A DNA stretch of 64,000 nt, taken from Eukaryota sp. TZLM1-RC (Eukaryota; Metamonada: BaSk clade). Below the pieces are notes generated by a model. It saw nothing but the letters and a program-made list of their open reading frames with translations, ran no database searches and was not told where the DNA came from. This document shows, piece by piece, positions 10,989-19,937 of the stretch. Both the position numbers and the translations under genes were made by a program. The DNA lies in NCBI GenBank assembly GCA_040285825.1, contig JAUPSS010000004.1, forward strand, positions 4,409,658 to 4,473,657, in the 5' to 3' direction. Every line of letters begins with the position of its first letter. The stretch's first letter is position 1.

Positions 10989-11938
10989 TTATTCATTTTC
11001 AAGAAGGTATTCCATAACATCAAATCAGCAGCTTGATTATTGCATCGATAGGATGACTTTTGACCAACAACGTCCTTGAATTCGACAAAAAACATGTTCA
11101 ATAAATTTGTCTTGTTAATTCTGCTATACGAGGGATTACAAGAATTCTTCAAAGGCAGAGCATGAAAGAGTTTGCTCTCCTCATCTTCTAAATAATTATT
11201 AACATAAAACATTACCCTCAAATAGTAATTTGATTTTGATGAAAAAGCAAATTCAGAATGCTTTTCCCTTTTGGAATTACTGGGAAGTAAAAGGGGGATC
11301 CAGTCATTAATGACAACCGAAGTAATTGATGAGACTTTGTTTCTCATTGAAGAAGTTTCACCATCATTATCTCTGCATCCTTCCAGAAGGAGAGATTTAA
11401 CTTTGCTGATGAATGAAGAGAAGTTTTTCTTATCTTGGATTTTCAGAACGTCATTGTTTCTCCTAACATCATAAACAACATCGACGAACCAATCCAAGTA
11501 ATCAAAGTAATGCTCCTGGATGTTATTTTTGAAATTCACAATCAGTTTGTCAATTGTTTAATACAAAATATTACTTATTCCTTTTTTTGATAAAACTTTT
11601 GGAACAAGTTTTTCTCTAAAGTGTTGGTGATAGTATTCCAACAACGGGGCACAACGAGGATTTTGCAAAGCTGTTTTTATCTTTGCGTTTAGGGAACTTT
11701 CCTCACCACTTTGGGACGTGACCACAGTAAAAGCGTCACAAAATAATTGGGTTTCAATTTTTGGTAAAATAGCATTTGAGTTTAAGTCAAAAAGATGCAA
11801 ATAATATCCAGAAATGAATTTTAAACCAACAATAGACATTTCTTGACACCTAATTGCTGCCTCATCGATCACGTCAATCATTTTCGAATCTCTGATGACA
11901 TTTTTTAGACTGTCTTCTTAACCATCATAATGTTTATG
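10989..11938 (-). pseudogene. Fanzor A, N-terminal half
   Basis: The minus-strand frame is continuous from the TAA at 11918-11920 to the retrotransposon at 10988, except for one in-frame TAA (11558-11560). The likely first Met is at 11881. Family-like blocks are LFHALPLKNSCNPSYSRIN (Fanzors have an L-P-L-R-x-S-x-x-P block here) and LMLWNTFLKMN, matching the W-x-x-F-F segment before the T-D-G strand. Removing the 4177-10988 element and one target-site copy joins ...FLKMN to EIKNTK...GIETDG in one frame. Fanzors are eukaryotic relatives of TnpB that use an RNA guide for DNA cleavage; this copy is dead. Upstream it abuts the exonuclease ORF at 19938-21972 through the retrotransposon at 11939-19937. 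Confidence 0.7.
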
Positions 11939-12044
11939 TGTAGGTATCTCACTAGTGAGTACCTTTATATAGAATGACATTTAATAAAATTAACTTTATC
12001 TTAACTCTCTTTACATCCAGATAGCATAATGCCCAACGGCAACA
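11939..12044 (+). repeat. 5' LTR of G-1
   Basis: 106 bp, TG...CA, one mismatch to the 3' copy. The gag ATG at 12029 lies inside it, 16 bp from its end. Confidence 0.92.
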
Positions 12045-13311
12045 ATAATTATTGTGCGTATCAGGCACCATTAACAGCAAACAGCAACAGCGCTGTAGAC
12101 ACCCACAAGTTGTCTGGGGTATGTCAGACATCTGTCAGAGGAGACCCTTCTAACCCTCCTCTCAACAACTCATCTTCTTCGAGTTCAATGGCAACTCCAG
12201 AAAAGGATTCGAGTTCGGGCGAAAAAGGCCTCACTCCTCCTCAGGTTACGGGTACGGGTGTAATCCACCCCACTCCCCCCCCAACAAATAGATTCGAGGC
12301 TAGACACCTCCACTGCTTCAGGTTCGAGTTTAAGCCCCACAAAGAATCAAATTTCGGCGCAAAACGTCCAATTAAATCAGCGAGGTAAAGTTACGGCGCA
12401 AGGCGCCCAATATGTCCACTCGTCGGCGAGTACCGCCCTCGCGACGACACCAAAGGTCAATTTCGACCTACCTCCAGCTCCCTCCCAAGAGATACAAGAG
12501 TTACTCTTGGCACTCACTATGAGTAAGGAAGAAATGGAAAAGAAGGAACCAACGGACTTCATAGAGTCCCTTAACGAATCAATGTACCCGCAGTGTGAAA
12601 ACACTGTCGTCGTACAAACCCTCAATGAGACGACTTCGGGAGCTCAGGAAATCCCCATACAACCCTCAGTGTTGAAAGAGGCAATTGAGCTTTTAGACAA
12701 AGAAAGCCATGAGTTGAGCACACGGCCCGCAGAGCGAAGAATGAGACTCTCGCCTCTCGACACAGAATACAAAAATATAATGGCAAAACCTCGCACAGAA
12801 CGTGACGATTTTTTGGGGAATAACGCCACCCTCGATAACAAAGGATTCAGAATTCGGTAGTTAGAGGTAATGAAAGTTGGTAGTTGACTTCTCTGGGAAA
12901 CTAGATAGTCCCGAGAACGTCCGCCTCCTACCTGACTGGTTTAGAGTTGGTATAGACAAAATTTACGAAGAGCTTAGCGCCCCCGCAGAGGACTATACGG
13001 TAGTTAGAGAGGTTCATGAATACTACCCAGTCTAACATAGACCAAATTACGTTGAAATGAGACCAGCCTCACAACCTTTCAGGCTCATATATGAAGAATT
13101 AGGGGTCACTTATAGACGAGATGATATAAACATGACGACAGCAGTCATTTCCACATACAGGTCTCCTCCTAATAACAGAAACCTCCAAACAGGCGATTCA
13201 TGGGTACAGAACAAGGTTTTTCACCTTCACCCCCATCATTGGTTTAGAGGATACACCCTTCAAGAGCATCAGGCCTTTCCGGCCCTCAATTCAACTAAAT
13301 TTCCAAGATGA
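12029..13311 (+). pseudogene. G-1 gag N-terminal region, broken
   Basis: The frame opens with MPNGNNNYCAY, whose first five codons are inside the LTR. It runs to a TGA-free end at 12388, then coding potential shifts to 12507-12860 and again to 13057-13311. The middle blocks are acidic and helical (MSKEEMEKKEPTDF) and the last is proline/arginine rich, as in gag of the 27984-34199 element. Frameshifts, not introns, best explain the breaks: no GT...AG pair of suitable length restores the frame that I could find. It should continue into the long frame at 13418. Confidence 0.6.
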
Positions 13312-13417
13312 ATCGAAATCAGTTTAGGAGCTGCATGTAGACACCTTACCCCAACCAAACACAGGACCAATAGGGTTAGACGTCCTCACAATCCAACCTG
13401 GTGATTCATCACAACCG

Positions 13418-16281
13418 ATGGAAGGAGTTCCACAATCCTCGGTTGACACCACACACACAACGGGACAAGGTCTTAGTTTACAAGATCTACAGGCAACTGA
13501 ATCTCAACAACAACACAGTCAAAACCCACTCGATCCACGCCTCATATTAAATCAAAACTTACAGTCCCATGTTGGTTATCATTACAGAACTAAGGCCATA
13601 GAACATGCAACCATACACGAACCCCCTAGACTCGAATTCCCTGAAACTCAGATGAAAATAGTACATTTCCTCATTCAATTTGCCCTCTGGGACACAACTG
13701 GTAGAGACGGAGCTCAAAACGTCGATCAAATACAGATCCCACAATCCAGCACCCCTCAGCAGCAAGAACAAAAAACGAAGATGATAAACAGTTTAGCTCA
13801 GTTGATCTCAGTACAGAGTGGAGACTCAACTCACATTCAGCAACAAATAGACGATTTACAGTCCAAATTGAATAATATGGAAACACCAAAATTATACAGA
13901 ATAGATCAAAGCTTCATAAAAAAGATAGGGGTACCTGTTCACTCTTATGATCTTTTTAGATCAGTCTTATCAACAGTGAATCCCCAGGGAATCTCAGGTT
14001 GCATCCATGCCAGAATTATATCTTGCTGGAAACAACAACAACTCGTGAGCATGGAACCTACAGATGCCGAAATATTATTACTACTGTGTATGAGAAGCCA
14101 GTTCACATCATTACATGATGCAAAATTAGCTCTTTTTAAACCTAAATTCAACTGGCAAAAGGTAAGTACATCCGCCGACGCAGAAAGAGAATACGCGATT
14201 TATATGGAAAATTTTGGAGACATCTTAAGGATGTGCACATACATATCCGACCCATTGGCCAGAATTGAAGAACTCGAATTTTCAAGAGGGGTATTTACAC
14301 TCCCAATGTCGACCGTAGCTAACGCCTTCTTAACAGGTCTGGACAACTTGGCATCAACAAGCAATTTATTCGAGATTTACCGTAAACAATCTTTTTGGAA
14401 CGACAAACTAGTCTCGTTCAACGATTTAACCAAAGTGGCCAGAGAGAAACTTTTGTCTTGGATGCACACCGCACCGAACAAGGAAACCATCCAACTACTG
14501 AGAAAAGAGGCGAACAAACCTAAATTAGAATCAGGAGAATTTCATTCGTCAGAAAGGAAAAGGAGAACCGACCCTGAAGACCAACAATTCCTTCAATTGA
14601 AAAAAGGTAAACACACCAGAGGGGGACAGAAATTTTGTACCTTTTGTCAAATCCCTGGTCATGTTATAACAGAATGTAGGGACCCAACCTGTAGTCGCTC
14701 ATTGGTCCCTATGAATCAAAGAAAAGGCGCCGGCTATGGTAGAGGCCGTGGAAACTTTAGTAGAGGCAGTAGAGGCAATTTTAGAGGCCGAAGTAGAGGC
14801 CGTGGTAATTTGTATAGAGGAACTAGGGGCCGAGGTGGCCGTGGTAATAGAGGTAATACATATCGTGGATATAACGTCCTTAATAACAAGTTTAATAACA
14901 AAAACAAATCATCGCATGTTACAGCTCCCGAATTGAATCAGATTTGTTCTTCTACTCAATCGGACAATTCAGCTCAAACAGCCCTCTTAAATCCACTCTC
15001 TTTCTTGAACAATGGAAATAGCAACATAAATAATCAGATAAATGTAATAAATAATACAGAAAGAGATTCATGCAACCGAACAGGTAACACTGCTCCTTGT
15101 ATAAACCACAACAGATCCCAGCAGCCTCAGTTTTTAGAACTTCAGGTAAGAATTAACAGTACAGTCATAAAAGGCATGATAGATACAGCTGCATATTGTT
15201 CTGTCATTTCTCTAGACCTAGCAAATCTGTGTTCAATGTCTATCAATGAAAACGACATCACACAATTCATCCCTGCTAGTAACGTATCGACCAATTCGCT
15301 TGGAAGTGCACAAGGCATTCTGACGTTCAATGTTGGTAGCATCGCGAACCAAGTTTCAATAAATCATACTCTCCCCATAATCCCGGATTCAAACAAATTT
15401 TTAATTGGGGTAGACATGTTACAACAACTTGGGTTATTGACATCTGACCGTTTAGTAATTGTACTAGACGAAGAGCGCCGCACTTTACTAAATGCTGAAA
15501 CCGAATTTGATAACAGAATTAAAACTCACCAAATCGGTCATGTAGAATCTATTCCCAGCAGTGAAGAAGATTTTACCCAGCAATTAGATAGATCTGGATG
15601 TGAGATTAAATTAGATGATAGTGAGTATAATAAGAGTTTGTCTGATATATTAGCTCAATACAAGGACGTATTCAGCGAAACGCCCAATAAAGAAGGCATC
15701 GATTGTCCACCCATGTCAATCCCCTTTTATAACCCTAACGCTATTGTACATAAACCAGCAAGGGGTCTCAACCCAAAGAAATTACAAATAGCTAACCAAA
15801 TTTTTGACGAATTAATCGAAATGGGCTATGCAATTGAATCGAACTATAAATTCAGTTCCCCTATTGTATTAGTAATATACCCTGATGATCGAAAACCGAA
15901 GTTGACAGGCGATTTCAGCGGTAAAGATAATGTTAACGCTCTTACTATTCCAGTTGAGTCTAACTTACCATTAATTTCGGATGTTTTGGAATTTCTAATT
16001 CAAGCCAACTACATCGCCACTTTGGACCTTCCAAAAGCTTTTTGGCAGATGAAAGTCGCTGACGAGGATATTGAAAAGACATCCATCTCTATCCCTGGCA
16101 GATCCATTATGTTTAAAAGGGCATGTTTCGGATTAAAGAATATCCCAGCAATTTTTCAAAATGTTATGATGGAAATTTCTCAGATAGACGGAGTGTTCAT
16201 ATACATTGATGACATAATCATAATTGGATCAACCCTTCAACAATTTTTAGAAAGAATTCAAAGGGTACTGCAATGCGCAAG
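13418..16281 (+). CDS. G-1 gag-pol: capsid, zinc knuckle, protease, reverse transcriptase (interrupted)
   Basis: One continuous frame of about 955 codons. Order: Gln-rich region; capsid-like helical region (about residues 160-370); zinc knuckle FCTFCQIPGHVITEC (CX2CX4HX4C); an Arg/Gly-rich RNA-binding stretch; protease with GMIDTAAYCSVI (Asp-Thr-Ala-Ala, the usual Gly replaced by Ala); and RT with SSPIVLVIYPDDRKPKL, LPKAFWQM and the catalytic FIYIDDIIIIG. Gag and pol are therefore fused without frameshift in this element. The frame is cut at 16281 within RT by the nested element; the original reading CAR|DRRVNIGLKKC resumes at 17389. The ORF runs a few codons into the LTR before stopping. Internal first Met is a guess because upstream gag is broken. 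Confidence 0.88.
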
Positions 16282-16421
16282 TGTTGTTGTTGAACTCAAA
16301 TTGAATTAGTAGGTTTCTTTGTATTTCGACTGATGACGTGATACTCATTTATGAATCAGTTTTATTAATAAACAACATATTTCTCTCTCTCCTTCGTGTG
16401 TTCATCTGCCTAACGGCATCA
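16282..16421 (+). repeat. 5' LTR of young GAG-only element
   Basis: 140 bp, TG...CA. It contains the A/T word TTTATTAATAAA and a CTCTCTCTC run. Confidence 0.92.
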
Positions 16422-16447
16422 ATAATTATTGGCCCTTCTTATTTCAG

Positions 16448-17203
16448 ATGACTGTTCCTTCTGTCAACCTCCCGTCTCTTTCTTCCATGAAAGTTGAAAG
16501 TGTTCTCTTGTTCCTACAAGAGTGGAAGATCTATTCTTCTGTGACTTCTAAGAAAGAGCTTGTTCCAGCAAGACTCTTGGTCGATTCTTTTCTGTTAGAG
16601 TCCCTATCTCTCCAGAAATCCGACGTCTCTTCCAGTGACGATGTTCTTCTTAGACATCTTCAATCTGTCGTATCGTTCGCCACGTACGAAGATTTTAGTC
16701 TGGCTATGTCAGAACTGAAGCTTGATGTCCGTATTGGTGACGTCCGAGAACGTATGTCCTGTTACCTGCGACGTTTCCTCCAGGTAAAGAGTAGGGCTTC
16801 CGGACTGAAGTTACCAGACACAGCTTTTCTGAATCGATTTGCCAGAGGAATTCTTCCCGTAGGTCTTCAACGTTCTCTACTAGCGAGAATTCGAGATGAT
16901 GTATTCCCAGATCTTCACTCTCTTGTCGAAACCACTACTGATGAGCTGTTGGACTGCTCTAGGGTTGCTTCATGGACTCGTGGTTTGAAAACCTCAGTGA
17001 ATGATGTGGAACGTACGGCTGGCACTAAAACGAGGTCCTCTTGGCGCTCTCAGGATTTAAAAAATCAATCGTGCTTCAAGTGCCACAAGCCTGGACACAT
17101 CTCCCGTGATTGTCCATCTAAAATCAATCATGAGGTAAATTATTTGTGTCACACAAACGATGCACCAAAGAGTTTAACAAACCCCATATCTTCCCTCTAT
17201 TGA
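16448..17203 (+). CDS. Gag-only protein with CCHC zinc knuckle
   Basis: 251 residues, intact, starting MTVPSVNLPSL. Residues ~1-170 are mostly helical and leucine-rich without membrane segments, consistent with a capsid domain. Near residues 213-226 is CFKCHKPGHISRDC, a canonical CX2CX4HX4C retroviral knuckle, preceded by a basic Arg/Ser/Lys stretch. The ATG directly follows a pyrimidine-rich CTTCTTATTTCAG that is also kept in the older copy and resembles a 3' splice site. The protein is not obviously similar to the gag of the full-length elements in this window, so its helper family is unknown. Expected role: packaging the element RNA in particles whose enzymes come from another retrotransposon. 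Confidence 0.88.
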   Translation: MTVPSVNLPSLSSMKVESVLLFLQEWKIYSSVTSKKELVPARLLVDSFLLESLSLQKSDVSSSDDVLLRHLQSVVSFATYEDFSLAMSELKLDVRIGDVRERMSCYLRRFLQVKSRASGLKLPDTAFLNRFARGILPVGLQRSLLARIRDDVFPDLHSLVETTTDELLDCSRVASWTRGLKTSVNDVERTAGTKTRSSWRSQDLKNQSCFKCHKPGHISRDCPSKINHEVNYLCHTNDAPKSLTNPISSLY

Positions 17204-17244
17204 GCCAGTACTGTATTTGTCCTCAGAAAAGTGGGAAAAAGTAG

Positions 17245-17384
17245 TGTTGTTGTTGAACTCAAATTGAATTAGTAGGTTTCTTTGTATTTCGACTGATGAC
17301 GTGATACTCATTTATGAATCAGTTTTATTAATAAACAACAGATTTCTCTCTCTCCTTCGTTTGTTCATCTGCCTAACGGCATCA
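17245..17384 (+). repeat. 3' LTR of young GAG-only element
   Basis: 140 bp; two substitutions relative to 16282-16421. The CAAG target duplication follows. Confidence 0.92.
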
Positions 17385-17388
17385 CAAG

Positions 17389-19117
17389 GGATAGAAGAGT
17401 CAACATTGGATTGAAAAAATGTAAATTCGTTACTGACAAACAACCAATTGACATTTTAGGCAGCACTTTCCAATATAAACAACGTAAAATTAGTCAAAAA
17501 CGAGTCGATGCTTTAATTAACATCCCTGCTCCAAAAACAATAAAAGAAGTTCGGTCATTAGTCGGCTCAGTCAATTTCATCAGAGACTGGCTCCCAAACA
17601 TTTCACAACTAATTGCACCCATAAACGAATTAATCAAACACAAACAACGCCGTGTCAACTGGGAAACCAAACACGACCAACTATTAGAACAAATAAAAGA
17701 ATTAATCATTAATCATATGCCTCTGGAATTACCATCACCAGACAAACGCATTTTAATAAGCACCGATGCATCAGACATCGCAGTAGGAGGAGTTATCAGG
17801 CAAGAGGTCGAACCATATGCACCCATAGGAACTGCATTAAAAGATAGAAAAGTAAAACCAATCTCTTTTTACAGTAGAATATTAACTGATACTCAAAAAC
17901 GTTGGTCAACATTACAAAAGGAACTAAACGCAATATTATTAATACTAACAGAAAGCCATTTAGAAAGCTTCCTCATCACTCGACACTTAACCATATTCAC
18001 CGACCATAGAAATATTGCGTTCCTCGCCACAGCTCCAGAAAAGAACAGAATAATCAAAAGATGGTTACCTATTTTATCAGAATTTGATTTTGATATAGTA
18101 CATGAGAAAGGAGAAGACAATCACTGGGCAGACATGATGTCACGAAACATTGATGACAATTCAGTAATACCAGAATTAAATCACATCAGTCACCCACACG
18201 ATCCTTACTGGCACGGTGAAATTCCACCCCCAGATGACGATTCCGACTATGAAAGTCCAGAACCAATCCACATTCTCGAATTATCAAGACACCCAGATTT
18301 ACCAATCTTTTCAAATTGGTTATCCAAAGTAAGAGCAGAACAACAACTGGCCATTAGCAATAACGATCCATTATTCAAAAACGCCACACTCTGCAGAAAC
18401 ACAGAAATCTGGCTTAATAATAATAAAATGATAATACCGACCAAACTAAGAAAAACAGCACTCAATCTAATACACGGATTAACACAATCAGGCCACCCAA
18501 GCAAAAACGAAAGTCTTCACAAGCTTTCCAAAAGTGATTTTTACTGGCCAAACATGAGAAAAGACCTCATCAAACACATCGAAAAATGTCCTACTTGTCA
18601 GAAAACAGCCCCCATAAAACAATCAAAGACTCCCTCAACGGGCTCACTGTGGGCAAATCGTCCATTTGCTAAACTAAATGTAGACACAATTGGACCTCTG
18701 AATAAAGATAATAATGATAATAAATACTTATTAGTTTTCGTCGACAGTTTCACTAGATATACAATACTAGTGCCACTGAAAGAACTCAATGCTTTAGAAG
18801 TGGCAGATGCATTAATTTGGAATATCTGTGCAATATTCGGCATACCTGTGGCTATACATAGTGATAATGGCCCAGAGTTCGCCAATGAAACATTCAAATT
18901 GCTATGCCAGAGAATGTCAATTGAAGTCACAAATTCAATTCCATATCACTCTGAAAGTAATGGATTGGTAGAAAGGAAACATAGGGATGTAATTCAATGT
19001 ATAAGAAAATTATTAATAGATTACAACGACTATGACGCTTGGTCCACATATGTCCCAATCACACAGTTATTGACTCAACCAAAAGCAGAATCACAAACCA
19101 CACCCCCTATGAATTGA
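17389..19117 (+). CDS. G-1 pol continued: RT end, RNase H, integrase
   Basis: The frame resumes exactly after the CAAG duplication (RDRRVNIGLKKCKF), completing the RT thumb. RNase H shows ISTDASDIAVGG, TLQKELNAILL and FTDHRNIAF. Integrase shows the H-H-C-C module (LIHGLTQSGHPSK ... CPTCQKT), then NVDTIGP, HSDNGPEF and SNGLVERKHRD for the D, D, E triad. The frame terminates early at 19117 because of a one-base loss near 19060-19090; the true continuation is the overlapping frame starting about 19039. All catalytic residues of RNase H and integrase appear intact. Confidence 0.88.
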
Positions 19118-19803
19118 TTTCCGGGTCATCTATCAGCCCTACATCAGACCCTGCTAACATCCTTGGCGGCATATTCGATTTTGAATCCAATGTCCCACTT
19201 TTACAAGACCTCAAACTTAAAACTGATCGTCTCCAAAAGAAATGGGAGGAAGCAGAGAACCACCAATTATTAAACAAACCCAGTCAGAATAATATTAATA
19301 ATAATACAGAAACCACATTTAATATTGGTGACTATATTCTTCGTAAAGCTAAGCAAAACAGCAAATTGCATGGATCTTGGTTAGGCCCATTTTTAATTAT
19401 AGAAATCCCATCCAATTCCACATTGACAGTTAAGAACCTGACGACTGGTGATGAGACAAAGGTATCAAAGAGGGACTGCAAAATATACAACGCTGACGAT
19501 CCTGACGATGTTGATTTACTCAGGGCAATCGCAGCCACCGATTTAGGAAAACATGTCATCGAAGAAATCCTTGAGGAATATAAAACATCTCAGGGACCCT
19601 TCTGTACTGTGAAATGGTTTGGTGGAGAAACTACCGAGGAACCACTCCATTCGATCAGATATTCAGAAGCGTATAAGCGATTTATTAGTAAGCCAAATAA
19701 AAGAAAACGCAAAGCTAATATATCCAATAGCTCGTCTCAGGCTCTCCCCGTGCCTCGACGAAAGCGTTATCCGCAAAGGAAGCGGAACAACAATAGTAAG
19801 TAA
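19039..19803 (+). CDS. G-1 integrase C terminus with chromodomain
   Basis: This frame overlaps the preceding one and carries the natural continuation DSTKSRITNHTPYEL. A GPF/Y-type segment (LHGSWLGPFLIIEIP) and a chromodomain-like tail (HVIEEILEEY, CTVKWFGGETTEE, SEAYKRF) follow, then a strongly basic end. GPF/Y plus chromodomain is the hallmark of chromoviruses within Ty3/gypsy. The stop is followed by the polypurine tract and the 3' LTR. A single-base frameshift near 19080 separates it from the catalytic part. Confidence 0.85.
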   Translation: MVHICPNHTVIDSTKSRITNHTPYELISGSSISPTSDPANILGGIFDFESNVPLLQDLKLKTDRLQKKWEEAENHQLLNKPSQNNINNNTETTFNIGDYILRKAKQNSKLHGSWLGPFLIIEIPSNSTLTVKNLTTGDETKVSKRDCKIYNADDPDDVDLLRAIAATDLGKHVIEEILEEYKTSQGPFCTVKWFGGETTEEPLHSIRYSEAYKRFISKPNKRKRKANISNSSSQALPVPRRKRYPQRKRNNNSK

Positions 19804-19831
19804 TTTTAATTAACGAAACGGGAGAAGGTAG

Positions 19832-19937
19832 TGTAGGTATCTCACTAGTGAGTACCTTTATATAGAATGACATTTAATAAAATTAACTTTATCTTAACTC
19901 TCTTTACATCCAGCTAGCATAATGCCCAACGGCAACA
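19832..19937 (+). repeat. 3' LTR of G-1
   Basis: 106 bp, one substitution relative to 11939-12044; target copy TATG at 19938-19941. Confidence 0.92.

Larger units (their letters stand above)
16282..17384 (+). mobile_element. GAG-only LTR retrotransposon (TR-GAG type), young copy
   Basis: LTRs of 140 bp at 16282-16421 and 17245-17384 differ at two bases. The target duplication is CAAG (16278-16281 and 17385-17388). The 5' LTR is followed by ATAATTATTGGCC, and the purine tract AGAAAAGTGGGAAAAAGTAG precedes the 3' LTR. The only gene is an intact 251-codon gag (16448-17203). No protease, RT or integrase is present, so movement must depend on enzymes supplied in trans. Confidence 0.95.
11939..19937 (+). 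mobile_element. Ty3/gypsy chromovirus 'G-1', relatively young, with nested GAG-only element
   Basis: LTRs of 106 bp at 11939-12044 and 19832-19937 differ at one base. The target duplication is TATG (11935-11938 and 19938-19941). The polypurine tract ACGGGAGAAGGTAG abuts the 3' LTR and ATAATTATTG follows the 5' LTR. Gag, protease, RT, RNase H, integrase and chromodomain are all present on the plus strand. A 1103-bp GAG-only element (16282-17384) plus its CAAG duplication interrupts RT. Gag is broken in several frames and the pol 3' end has a one-base frameshift despite near-identical LTRs. Confidence 0.93.

Noticed and set aside
12389-13417. Introns to explain the gag frame changes in G-1
   Set aside because: I could not find a GT...AG pair of 25-40 nt that joins the frames and matches the donor consensus; frameshift mutations are simpler.
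16282-17384. The nested region as a spliced intron of G-1 pol
   Set aside because: LTRs, target duplication, primer site, polypurine tract and an intact gag show it is an inserted element.
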